A stretch of 64,000 nucleotides of DNA from Cuneatibacter sp. NSJ-177. Its GTDB lineage: Bacteria > Bacillota > Clostridia > Lachnospirales > Lachnospiraceae. Below, in pieces: positions 42,807-51,232 of the stretch. The stretch is taken from positions 558,001-622,000 of the forward strand of contig NZ_JALIFO010000006.1 in NCBI RefSeq assembly GCF_022867805.1, read 5' to 3'. The position numbers and the translations under genes were made by a program. Below the pieces are notes generated by a model that had not been told where the DNA came from, did not search any database, and saw nothing but the letters and a program-made list of their open reading frames with translations. The number at the start of each line of letters is the position of its first letter. The first letter of the stretch is position 1.

Positions 42807-43508
42807 ATGCTGCGGCTGGAACATGTGGTAGTCAATTATGGAAGCATCCAGGCTCTGCGGGACGTGTCCTTCACCGTGGAGGAAGGCGAGATCGTCACTC
42901 TGATCGGCTCCAACGGGGCGGGGAAATCCACAACCATGCGGGCGATCACCGGGCTGAAAGAACTGTCCGGCGGGAAAATTTACTATGAGGACCAGGATAT
43001 CAGCGGTTGGACGACCCGGAAAAAAGTAGAACATGGGATCATCCTGTCCCCGGAGGGGCGTCAGATCTTTCCCCGGTTTTCCGTACTGGAAAACTTAAAG
43101 ATGGGAGGGTACCTGCGGACCAAGGCTCAGTGCGAGGAGACGCTCCAGGTGGTCCACGAGCTTTTTCCGATTTTAAAAGAACGGGAGGGACAGGCGGCTG
43201 GCACCCTGTCCGGCGGCGAACAGCAGATGCTGGCAGTGGGCCGGGCCATGATGGGAAAACCGAAGCTCCTGCTGTTAGATGAACCATCCCTGGGACTGGC
43301 GCCATTGATCGTAAAGGATATTTTTCATCTGATCAAGCAGATCCGGGAAATGGGGACCACGGTCCTTTTGGTGGAGCAGAACGCCAGGAGCGCTTTGAAA
43401 ATTTCCGACCGCGCCTATGTGCTGGAGACAGGGAAAATCGTGCTTGCGGGAACCGCCGGGGAGCTTTTGCGCTCGGACGAGGTTCAGAAGGCTTATCTGG
43501 GAATGTAA
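42807..43508 (+). CDS. livF: LivF-type ABC ATPase
   Basis: 233 residues. Walker A GSNGAGKST, LSPEGRQIFPRFSV (typical of LivF), signature LSGGEQQMLAVGRAM, Walker B LLLLDEPSLGLAP, H-loop VEQNA. Second motor of the importer; starts four bases after livG and is followed by the oxidoreductase gene after 10 bp. Confidence 0.93.
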   Translation: MLRLEHVVVNYGSIQALRDVSFTVEEGEIVTLIGSNGAGKSTTMRAITGLKELSGGKIYYEDQDISGWTTRKKVEHGIILSPEGRQIFPRFSVLENLKMGGYLRTKAQCEETLQVVHELFPILKEREGQAAGTLSGGEQQMLAVGRAMMGKPKLLLLDEPSLGLAPLIVKDIFHLIKQIREMGTTVLLVEQNARSALKISDRAYVLETGKIVLAGTAGELLRSDEVQKAYLGM

Positions 43509-43518
43509 AGGAGAAAAT

Positions 43519-44535
43519 ATGGTTCGCATTGTGATCATCGGAAGCGGAGATATCGCGAAAAAGCGTCATATTCCCGGTATCCTTCAGACTTCCAACGGGG
43601 AAATTGCCGGCTATTATAACCGCAGCCGGGAACATTCAGAGGCGGCCGCCGCCCAGTGGGGAGGCAAGGTCTATTCTTCTCCGGAAGAGATTTGGAAAGA
43701 TCCGGAGGCGGACGCGGTGCTGGTCGCCGTGCCGACGCCGGCCCACTATCCCCTGGTAATGGACGCTCTTCGGGCAGGAAAGCATGTGCTGTGCGAAAAG
43801 CCCCTGGCTTTGAACAAAGAAGAGGCAAAAGCCATGGTGAAAGAGGCGGAAAAACAGCAAAAAAAGCTGATGGTCTGCCATGTCCAAAGACTGTATGCGC
43901 CCCACGAGAAGGCGAGAGAGCTGATCCGGGACGGGGTTCTGGGTAAAATTCTTACCTTCCGCACCTTTCTGGGAGTGAAGGGAGGCGCTGCGGTGGACGG
44001 AAAGACGCCCTGGAAGAATGCGGTGGCGGAGCTGGGCACCCACCGGATCGACCTGATGCGGTATCTGCTTGGGGCAGAAGCCAAGAGGGCGTTTGGCTGC
44101 CTGGTGCGGCTGGAAGAGACAAGCCCGGAAACTCCCGCCATTACCGGGGAGGACAATGCGTTCTGCCTGGTGGAATATGAAGGCGGCATCTACGGGATGA
44201 TGGGGTTCAGCCGCACCAGCTATGGGGCGAGCGACCGGACCACCTGGATCTACGGCACCGAGGGCGCCATGACGATTTACGGGGAGCAGAGCGCTCTTCG
44301 CCTGGACCTGCGGGACGGAAGGAGACTTGACTTCGACTTTCCGGTGGAGGACCAGAAAAAATTAGAAATTACCCGGATTCACCAGATGTTCTGCGACTGC
44401 GTGGAGCAAGATACGGAGCCGGCGATTTCTGGGGAGGACGGTCTTGCCGCCATGCGGCTGGTGGACGCTCTGCGAAAATCCCAGGATGCCGGCGGGTGGG
44501 TCCCGGTGGAAGGAAAAGAGGAAACGATAGAATGA
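43519..44535 (+). CDS. Gfo/Idh/MocA-family oxidoreductase
   Basis: 338 residues from ATG 43519, AAGGAG upstream. N-terminal Rossmann fold (IIGSGDIAKKRHIP) and the EKP motif in VLCEKPLAL that positions the cofactor nicotinamide, then the alpha/beta substrate domain with ELGTHRIDLMRYL. These enzymes oxidise or reduce sugars, inositols and related polyols. Coupled by ATGA to the TIM-barrel isomerase, a frequent pairing in sugar catabolism. Confidence 0.9.
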   Translation: MVRIVIIGSGDIAKKRHIPGILQTSNGEIAGYYNRSREHSEAAAAQWGGKVYSSPEEIWKDPEADAVLVAVPTPAHYPLVMDALRAGKHVLCEKPLALNKEEAKAMVKEAEKQQKKLMVCHVQRLYAPHEKARELIRDGVLGKILTFRTFLGVKGGAAVDGKTPWKNAVAELGTHRIDLMRYLLGAEAKRAFGCLVRLEETSPETPAITGEDNAFCLVEYEGGIYGMMGFSRTSYGASDRTTWIYGTEGAMTIYGEQSALRLDLRDGRRLDFDFPVEDQKKLEITRIHQMFCDCVEQDTEPAISGEDGLAAMRLVDALRKSQDAGGWVPVEGKEETIE

Positions 44536-45347
44536 TTGGACTGGGAGTGGCAGTGGCGGAAAGGGTGCCGGAAGGGACGCCTGTCCTGTTTCAGGGAGCC
44601 TTTTCCGAAACAATAAAAAAAGCGGCAAAGATCGGTTTTGACGCGCTGGAAATCCATGTGCAGAATCCGGAGCTGGTGGATGCGAAGGAGTGGAAGCGGC
44701 TTTGCCGGGAATACAACATCCAGGCGGCCTCCCTGGCTACGGGGAGCGCTTACCTGATGGAGGGGATCAGCCTCAGCAGTCCGGAACCGGAGAAACGCCG
44801 CCGGGCTGTGGAACGGATGATGGGACATATCCGTCTGGCAAAGGAGTTGGGGGCGATCGTCACGATCGGTGTTCTGAAAGGGCTGGCATCCGAGTGCGCG
44901 GGCCGGGAGGAGTTCGAGAAGAATTATCGGGAAAGCCTGGAGAAATGTATCACGTATGCGGAGGAAAAGGGCGTGACGCTTGCCATGGAATGCGTAAACC
45001 GAAAAGAAAGCGACACGTTCCACACCATAACCGAGTGTGCGGAATTTGCCCGAAGCTTCCGGTCAGAAGCCTTCCGGATCTATATTGACACGTATCATAT
45101 GGATTTGGAAGAGACTGATATTCCGGGAGCGATCCGCGGGGCCGCGGACATGATCACCTACGCGCAGGTCTCTGACCGGAACCGGAAAGCTCCGGACGGA
45201 AAACATTGTGAAATCCGCCAGATGACGGATACCTTAAAAGAAATCGGATATCAAGGCTTTCTTTCCCTGGAATGCCTGCCCGATCCCACGGCGGAGGAGG
45301 CGGCCGCAAAGGGGCTGGCCTTTATGAGAAATTTAATGAGGGAATAG
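44532..45347 (+). CDS. Sugar phosphate isomerase/epimerase-like TIM barrel
   Basis: 271 residues from ATG 44532, which overlaps the preceding stop. AP-endonuclease-2/xylose-isomerase-like barrel: IGFDALEIHVQNPE, LAMECVNRKES (metal-binding Glu), IYIDTYHMDLEE (Asp/His ligands), GFLSLECLPDP (last Glu). Likely a divalent-metal epimerase, isomerase or dehydratase working on the same substrate as the Gfo/Idh enzyme. Confidence 0.87.
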   Translation: MIGLGVAVAERVPEGTPVLFQGAFSETIKKAAKIGFDALEIHVQNPELVDAKEWKRLCREYNIQAASLATGSAYLMEGISLSSPEPEKRRRAVERMMGHIRLAKELGAIVTIGVLKGLASECAGREEFEKNYRESLEKCITYAEEKGVTLAMECVNRKESDTFHTITECAEFARSFRSEAFRIYIDTYHMDLEETDIPGAIRGAADMITYAQVSDRNRKAPDGKHCEIRQMTDTLKEIGYQGFLSLECLPDPTAEEAAAKGLAFMRNLMRE

Positions 45348-45362
45348 GAAGAGGGAATTTTC

Positions 45363-46649
45363 ATGCAGAAAACGAGCGTAAAATACCGTACCTATGTACA
45401 GATTCTGGCGGAGGAGCTGGTGCCGGCCATGGGCTGCACGGAGCCGATCGCCATCGCCTACGGGGCTGCGAAGGCCAGGGAAACTTTGGGGAGACTTCCG
45501 GAGAGGGTACTGGTTCAAGTCAGCGGAAATATCATTAAGAACGCGAAGAGCGTGGTGGTGCCCAACACCGGGGGCCGGAAGGGAATCGAGGCGGCCGCGG
45601 CCGCCGGCATTGTGGCAGGAAAGGCCGGCCGGGAGCTGGAAGTGATCGCTCAGATGGAAGAGCGGGACCGGCTTGATATCGACGCTTTCCTGCGAGAACA
45701 TCCGGTTCAAGTGGAGGGGCTTGAGGGAGGATTGACCTTTGACGTGCGTGTGACGCTCTGGGCGGGAGAGGATCAGGTGAAGCTTCGGATCGCCAATTAC
45801 CACACGAACATTGTCTATCTGGAAAAAAACGGCGAGGTTCTCCATCGCCTGCCCGTGGATGGGGAGGAAGAAAACGGTTTGGCGGACCGGAGCCTGCTGA
45901 ATGTTTGGGATATCTATGATTTTGCAGAGACCGTGGATTTGGCCGACGTGCAGGAAGTGATTGGCCGCCAGATCACCTATAACATGGCCATTTCCCAGGA
46001 GGGCCTGACCGGAAATTACGGCGCAAATATCGGAAAAGTACTGCGGAATACTTACGGTTCCGAGGATGTTGTAATCCGGGCGAAAGCGGCGGCCGCTGCC
46101 GGATCGGACGCCAGGATGGGCGGCTGTGAGCTGCCGGTGGTGATCAATTCCGGAAGCGGAAATCAAGGAATCACCGCGTCGGTGCCAGTGATCGTATTTG
46201 CGGAGGAATGGGGGGCCAGCCGGGAAAAGCTTACCCGCGCCCTGGTGCTCTCCAACCTGGTCACAATCCATCAAAAAAGCCGGATCGGCCGCCTGTCCGC
46301 CTACTGCGGGGCCGTCAGCGCCGGGGCCGGAGCCGGGGCGGGCATCGCCTACCTGGACGGCGGATCCTATCAGGATATCATCCACACGGTGGTGAATGCC
46401 CTGGCGGTTGTATCCGGGATCATCTGCGACGGAGCCAAGGCATCCTGCGCGGCGAAAATTGCGGCGGCCGTGGACGCCGGTATTCTCGGCTACCATATGT
46501 ACCAGGAAGGGCAGCAGTTCTACGGAGGGGACGGTATCCTCTCCAAAGGAGTGGAGGCAACCTTGGAAAACGTGGGACGGCTGGGGAAAGTCGGCATGAG
46601 CGGGACGGATCGGGAGATTTTAAAGATCATGCTAAAGGAGAAGGCTTGA
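45363..46649 (+). CDS. L-cysteine desulfidase / UPF0597 (CyuA/YhaM) family lyase
   Basis: 428 residues. Full-length member of the Fe-S dehydratase-like UPF0597 family: AMGCTEP with C25, NTGGRKGIEAAAAAG, SGSGNQGI, and cysteines SAYCGAVSAG and CDGAKASCAAK that would hold the [4Fe-4S] cluster. Characterised members break L-cysteine to pyruvate, ammonia and sulfide; serine-dehydratase activity is also known for relatives. Last gene of the operon, with a terminator after it. Its presence suggests the imported compound yields a cysteine- or serine-like fragment (inference). Confidence 0.87.
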   Translation: MQKTSVKYRTYVQILAEELVPAMGCTEPIAIAYGAAKARETLGRLPERVLVQVSGNIIKNAKSVVVPNTGGRKGIEAAAAAGIVAGKAGRELEVIAQMEERDRLDIDAFLREHPVQVEGLEGGLTFDVRVTLWAGEDQVKLRIANYHTNIVYLEKNGEVLHRLPVDGEEENGLADRSLLNVWDIYDFAETVDLADVQEVIGRQITYNMAISQEGLTGNYGANIGKVLRNTYGSEDVVIRAKAAAAAGSDARMGGCELPVVINSGSGNQGITASVPVIVFAEEWGASREKLTRALVLSNLVTIHQKSRIGRLSAYCGAVSAGAGAGAGIAYLDGGSYQDIIHTVVNALAVVSGIICDGAKASCAAKIAAAVDAGILGYHMYQEGQQFYGGDGILSKGVEATLENVGRLGKVGMSGTDREILKIMLKEKA

Positions 46650-46714
46650 TTTGTTCCATTTTCGACCCGGACACGCCTGCGCCGGCCGGGAAAAAACTCA
46701 AATAAAGATCAGAG

Positions 46715-46762
46715 AAGGAAAGAATCGGTAAAAAGTGTTTTTACCAGTCCTTTCCTTTTTTC
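46715..46762 (+). terminator. Terminator of the UroD-Liv operon
   Basis: Two stacked stems: GGAAAG/CTTTCC (46717-46722, 46750-46755) and GGTAAAAA/TTTTTACC inside, separated by a small internal loop, then TTTTTT. Confidence 0.85.
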
Positions 46763-46826
46763 TTGATCAGAAGAATCGTGCGGCGGATTTTGGCAAGGAG
46801 CAGGCAAGAGGGGCGGTCTGCGAGAC

Positions 46827-46856
46827 TTGATTTCCCTCTCCTCTCTATGCTATATT
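46827..46856 (+). promoter_or_regulatory. Promoter of the AEC transporter gene
   Basis: TTGATT (46827-46832), 18-bp spacer, TATATT (46851-46856) with extended TGC. Confidence 0.65.
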
Positions 46857-46916
46857 AGACAAGACTGGAGAGAAGAGGGCTGCATTTGATCTGCCGGATC
46901 AGGCCCTTAGAGAACG

Positions 46917-47834
46917 ATGAAGACAATAATTGATTTACAAGTGCAAATTTTTCTTTTGGTGGCAATCGGATTTTTTCTGACCCGGAAGGGGTGGGTGAAT
47001 GACACGACCCAAAAGCAGATGGTGGATATTGTTTTATACATCATCCTCCCCTGCAACATATTCCGTTCCTTTCTCAGCATCGAGATGACCGCGGATCTCC
47101 TGAAAAAGACTGCGGTGGTGGGGATCGTGGCGGCGGCCATGCAGTTTTTCTACATGTTCGCCAACCGATTTCTCTATGTCCGATTTAACCGGAGCAGAGC
47201 CCTTTTGCTGAAATACGCGACCCTCTGCACCAACTCGGTGTTTATCGGCCTGCCGATCATCGAAGAAGTGCTGGGAACCGAGGCACTGCTCTACGCGTCC
47301 ATCGCCCTGATTCCCCCGCGGATTGTGATGTGGACGGCGGGGCTGTCTCTCTTTACCGAGACGGACCGGAAGACAATGGTTCGGACTCTGGCCTTGCATC
47401 CGTGTATCCTGGCCGTGTTTCTGGGCTTTCTTTTCATGGGGATGAACTGGGGGTTGCCTGCAGCTCTGGACCGGACTACTCTGGGTCTCAGCAGTTGTAC
47501 CACCTCCCTGTCCATGGTGATGGTTGGGTGTATCTTGGGAAAAGTGGATCTGCGCAAGATTTTTGACTGGTCGGTGTTCTATTACAGCTTTGTCCGTCTG
47601 CTGGCCCTCCCGTTCTTCTTCTATGTGGTACTGCGGCTTCTTCAGGTGGACGGCATGGCGATCGGCGTGACGGTTCTGATTGCCGCGATGCCCGCGGGGA
47701 GCAGCACGGCGATGCTCGCAAAGAAATATGATCAGGACACGGAATACGCCTCCAAGTTGGTCTGTGTGTCGACGCTGTTGTCACTGGTGACGATTCCTCT
47801 GTTTTCTATCCTTCTCCACGGAGGGATGGGCTGA
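46917..47834 (+). CDS. AEC-family transporter (auxin efflux carrier-like)
   Basis: 305 residues, about ten membrane helices. AEC features: ATLCTNSVFIGLPI in the first half and the Asn/Pro-rich region replaced by AAMPAGSSTAMLAKKY in the second. Bacterial members export or take up malate, malonate or other organic acids. Monocistronic, from its own promoter. Substrate unknown. Confidence 0.87.
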   Translation: MKTIIDLQVQIFLLVAIGFFLTRKGWVNDTTQKQMVDIVLYIILPCNIFRSFLSIEMTADLLKKTAVVGIVAAAMQFFYMFANRFLYVRFNRSRALLLKYATLCTNSVFIGLPIIEEVLGTEALLYASIALIPPRIVMWTAGLSLFTETDRKTMVRTLALHPCILAVFLGFLFMGMNWGLPAALDRTTLGLSSCTTSLSMVMVGCILGKVDLRKIFDWSVFYYSFVRLLALPFFFYVVLRLLQVDGMAIGVTVLIAAMPAGSSTAMLAKKYDQDTEYASKLVCVSTLLSLVTIPLFSILLHGGMG

Positions 47835-47879
47835 CCGTAACTTCCAGATTTAAGCATGGAATTTTAGCAAGAGATGCGA

Positions 47880-47885
47880 TATAAT
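47880..47885 (+). promoter_or_regulatory. -10 box for the molybdoenzyme operon
   Basis: Perfect TATAAT; the -35 region at 17 bp is only TGGAAT (47857-47862). Leader about 70 nt. Confidence 0.55.
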
Positions 47886-47962
47886 AAAGAAAAAAAGAAA
47901 ATTAATAGGTAAACGGAGAAAATATAGAGACGAAATCAAACGTGGGAAAGGAGGAAAATGGA

Positions 47963-50098
47963 ATGCCTGAAAAAGAGCAGCCGAACCACCAGGGCAATGC
48001 CTGCAAAGAAAACGGAATCGAGGTAAAAAAAACCTGCTGCGGAATCTGTAATCAGTATTCCCACTGCGGGATAGACGCCTATGTCCGGGACGGAAAGATC
48101 ATCCGGGTGGAGGGCTCCTCCGATAATCCCCATTCCAAGGGGCAGCTCTGTGCCAAAGGCTCCGGAATCCGGCAGTATGTATACAACAAAGACCGGGTCC
48201 TCTATCCGCTTATGCGGGTGGGGGAAAAGGGAGAGGGGAAGTTTGAACGGATCAGCTGGGAGGACGCATACCGGATAATCGCGCAGAAACTGACGGGATA
48301 CAAAGCTGCTTTTGGGCCGGAGACCGTGGCTTTTTTCTCCGGTTTTTCCAAGTGGTTCCGGCCGCCCCTGCGGCGTCTTTCCGAAAGCTTCGGAAGCCCC
48401 AACTATATTACGGAGGGCAGCGCTTGCCAGGAGGCGCATAAGATGGCCTGGTGGCTGACCTTCGGAAAAATTGGAGGGGCGGACGTGGCCAATGCGCAGG
48501 TGGTCTTGGTCTGGAGCAAAAATCCGTTTTATTCCACGTTGGAGGACAACCGAGGTTTTTACGAGCAGTTTGAAAAAGGAAAAATTTTCATTGTGGTGGA
48601 CCCCCGCAAAACCTCTTTTACACAAAAAGCCTGTCTGCACTTACAGCTGCGTCCGGGGACGGACGGCGCCCTTGCTTTGGGGATGGCCAATGTGATCATA
48701 CAGGAGGGGTTGTATGACAGAGAGTTTGTAGAGCAGTACGTAAAAGGGTTTGAAGAATATGCCCAGCTTGCGGAACGCTATACTCCGGAGCGCACGGAGG
48801 CTCTTACCGGTGTTCCGAAGGAAAAGATGATCCGCGCGGCCCGGCTTTACGCCACCGCCAAACCGGCGGCCATGATCACCTCCGCCGCCCCGGTGGTGCA
48901 TCATGTAAATGGAATCCAGAATTACCGGGCGGTGATTTCCTTGGTGGCCCTGACCGGAAATTATGACATTACCGGGGGGAACCGGGTGCTGCCTGTGGGC
49001 TATCTGTTGGTGACGGGCTTTACGCCCAGCAATGTGGATGCGTATATCGGGGAGCGCCATGTGGGTATTCCAGCCATGGGGCACCGGGAGTTTCCCGTAT
49101 GGGCGGAATATACCCCGGAGCAGGGCCAGGCCATGGTGCTGCCGGACTATATCTTGAAGGGAAAACCGTATCCGATCAAGGCCGTTTTTGCCATGGGACT
49201 CAATCATATGATGTGGCCGGACAGCACATATATGCTGGAAGCGCTTCGAAAACTGGAATTTTTTGTGGATACGGAGCTCTTTTTGACAGAAACCGCCCGT
49301 TACGCAGATCTTGTTCTTCCTGCCTGCAGCTCGGTGGAGCGCAGCGATGTAAAAATTTTTGCGGACGGTTATGTGCAGTGTTTTCCTCCGGCAATCAAGC
49401 CTTTGGGGGAATCCAGACACGACATCCAGATTATATTTGAATTGGCGGAGGCGCTGGGACTGGAAGATCCCCATCTCAGGATGGGGTATGAGGAATATAT
49501 GGATTTTATCCTTGCACCGACAGGCCTGACCGTAGCGGAAATCCAGAAAAACGGCGGGATTATGAAAACAAAACATACCCTTCCGCCGTACGAGGAGAAG
49601 AAATACAAAAAGAAGGGGTTTCCCACCCCCAGCGGGAAAGTGGAACTGCTCTCCAGTGTGCTGGAGCGGTATGCCGGTGAGTTTGGATACGATGTTCTGC
49701 CGGAATACCGAAGCTACAGTCAGATCTACCCAAGGTTCGCCGAGGGAGAATGGCCGCTGCTGATGGATACCGGCTCCCGCAAGCCTCAGTTCATTCATTC
49801 CCGTACCTTCCGGATGGAGTGGATCGCTGGGTTGGAGGGAACGGATCTGCTGGACATCCATCCGGAAGATGCGGGGAATCTGGAAATCAAGGATGGCGAC
49901 CGCGTGCGGATCAGTACGCCCTCCGGCAGCGTGGAAGCCACCGCGCATCTCACGGCGACCGTGCTGCCCGGCGTGGTTCATATGTACCATGGAAATGAGA
50001 AGGCCAATCTCAGCTATCTGATGGCCCATGATTTCCTCGACCCGATATCTGGTTACCCTGGTTATAAAAGTTTTCCTTGCCGGGTAGAAAAGCTGTGA
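47963..50098 (+). CDS. Molybdopterin oxidoreductase, DMSO-reductase family catalytic subunit
   Basis: 711 residues from ATG 47963 (AAAGGAGG upstream); a GTG seven codons earlier is less well placed. N-terminal cysteines C26-x2-C29-x5-C35-x27-C63 should bind a [4Fe-4S] cluster. C155 in EGSACQEAHKMAW lies where the family has the Ser/Cys/Asp/Sec ligand to Mo, so a cysteine-ligated molybdenum is expected. Bis-MGD-binding regions follow (VVLVWSKNP, FAMGLNHM), and a C-terminal beta-barrel domain. There is no Tat signal, so it works in the cytoplasm. Substrate unknown; related genes act on aromatics, sulfur compounds and formate. Confidence 0.88.
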   Translation: MPEKEQPNHQGNACKENGIEVKKTCCGICNQYSHCGIDAYVRDGKIIRVEGSSDNPHSKGQLCAKGSGIRQYVYNKDRVLYPLMRVGEKGEGKFERISWEDAYRIIAQKLTGYKAAFGPETVAFFSGFSKWFRPPLRRLSESFGSPNYITEGSACQEAHKMAWWLTFGKIGGADVANAQVVLVWSKNPFYSTLEDNRGFYEQFEKGKIFIVVDPRKTSFTQKACLHLQLRPGTDGALALGMANVIIQEGLYDREFVEQYVKGFEEYAQLAERYTPERTEALTGVPKEKMIRAARLYATAKPAAMITSAAPVVHHVNGIQNYRAVISLVALTGNYDITGGNRVLPVGYLLVTGFTPSNVDAYIGERHVGIPAMGHREFPVWAEYTPEQGQAMVLPDYILKGKPYPIKAVFAMGLNHMMWPDSTYMLEALRKLEFFVDTELFLTETARYADLVLPACSSVERSDVKIFADGYVQCFPPAIKPLGESRHDIQIIFELAEALGLEDPHLRMGYEEYMDFILAPTGLTVAEIQKNGGIMKTKHTLPPYEEKKYKKKGFPTPSGKVELLSSVLERYAGEFGYDVLPEYRSYSQIYPRFAEGEWPLLMDTGSRKPQFIHSRTFRMEWIAGLEGTDLLDIHPEDAGNLEIKDGDRVRISTPSGSVEATAHLTATVLPGVVHMYHGNEKANLSYLMAHDFLDPISGYPGYKSFPCRVEKL

Positions 50099-50114
50099 GC
50101 GACAGGAGGCGCCT

Positions 50115-50606
50115 ATGTCTAAGATCGTATTGGATCTGAATCCGTCCCGGTGCGTGTGCTGCTATGCCTGTGTGGTGGCCTGCCTGGATCAACATTATAA
50201 CATCGAGGAATCCGGCCCCCCGCTTCGGAGAGCGGTTCGGATCGAAAGCAAAGAGGGAAAAATCTCCTGCGTGTCAGTGGGGTGTATGCACTGCGCGGAC
50301 GCTCCCTGTATGACGGCCTGCCCCACAGGCGCAATCTACCGGGATGAGGAGACTGGTTTGGTGCAGGTTCAGAGCAGCCGGTGCGTGGGCTGCCGGAAGT
50401 GCCGGCGCGTATGTCCTTTTGGCGCCCCTCAATTTACGGAGGAGAAAAAGATGGTGAAATGTGACGGCTGTCTGGAACGGGTCCGCCACGGACTTCTCCC
50501 CGTGTGCGTGCAAACCTGTCCTTCCGGGGCTTTGTCTGTCCGGGAGGAAGACGGTCTGGAACGCACCGAGCGGGTACGCCGCCTGCTGGCCGGGGAGGAG
50601 CTGTGA
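50115..50606 (+). CDS. Four-cluster ferredoxin subunit (DmsB/PhsB-like)
   Basis: 163 residues with four cysteine groups: RCVCCYACVVAC, GCMHCADAPCMTAC, RCVGCRKCRRVC and KCDGCLERV ... CVQTC. This is the electron-transfer subunit for the molybdoenzyme. No membrane anchor (DmsC/NrfD-like) gene follows, so the pair is probably soluble and takes electrons from a ferredoxin or NADH-linked partner (inference). The stop overlaps mobA. Confidence 0.92.
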   Translation: MSKIVLDLNPSRCVCCYACVVACLDQHYNIEESGPPLRRAVRIESKEGKISCVSVGCMHCADAPCMTACPTGAIYRDEETGLVQVQSSRCVGCRKCRRVCPFGAPQFTEEKKMVKCDGCLERVRHGLLPVCVQTCPSGALSVREEDGLERTERVRRLLAGEEL

Positions 50607-51232
50607 GGGGGAGAGCCGGTAGCGGAAAAAACGCAGAACAACGGTCTGCTTCTTCGGTTGGAATCCTAGTACTGGCCGGCGGCGCGGGTAGTCGGATGGG
50701 CAGGGAGAAATCTACCTTGTCCTTGGACGGGAAGACGTTTCTTTCTGTTATAACGGAACAATTCCAGGATTTCCCGGAGCGCCTGCTGTCTGTCGGTCAG
50801 AAGGAGCTTCTGGAGTGCCATGGATTCCATCCCGTATTAGACCGGTATCCGGGGTGCGGTCCCATCGGCGGGATTCACGCCGGACTTCTGGCCTGCCGAT
50901 CCGCCTATCTCCTGGTTCTCGGCTGTGATATGCCTTTTTATCCGGCCGCTTTGGCCCGCTATTTGTCGTTGTTTCTGGAGGAGGGGGTTGATGTGCTGAT
51001 CCCCGTGGACGGCGGCGGGCGGAGCCATCCCCTGGGAGGAATTTACGCGAAATCCGTGGCGCCGGTACTGGAACAACAGATTCGGGAAGGCGATTACCGC
51101 CTTCAGTCAGCCCTAAAAAAGCTGTCGGTAAAAAGAATTCCCCTTGATACATCGGGATTTTCGGATCAGGCGCTGTCCAATATCAATACGCCGGAGGACT
51201 ATGCCGCTATGTGCGGCGGGAAGAGCTTATGA
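50603..51232 (+). CDS. mobA: Molybdenum cofactor guanylyltransferase
   Basis: 209 residues from GTG 50603, overlapping the preceding stop (GTGA) with GGGGAGGAG five bases upstream. Nucleotidyltransferase signature LVLAGGAGSRMGREKS at about 19-34, then PIGGIHAGL and VLGCDMPF. It adds GMP to molybdopterin to make the MGD form that the catalytic subunit needs, a good match with its neighbour. Confidence 0.92.
   Translation: MRGRAGSGKNAEQRSASSVGILVLAGGAGSRMGREKSTLSLDGKTFLSVITEQFQDFPERLLSVGQKELLECHGFHPVLDRYPGCGPIGGIHAGLLACRSAYLLVLGCDMPFYPAALARYLSLFLEEGVDVLIPVDGGGRSHPLGGIYAKSVAPVLEQQIREGDYRLQSALKKLSVKRIPLDTSGFSDQALSNINTPEDYAAMCGGKSL

Noticed and set aside
45333-46496. 387-codon open frame on the minus strand
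   Set aside because: Antisense to the cysteine desulfidase-like gene; no start signals.
48641-50029. 462-codon open frame on the minus strand
   Set aside because: Antisense to the molybdoenzyme gene; low-complexity His/Gly/Arg composition and no recognisable domain.
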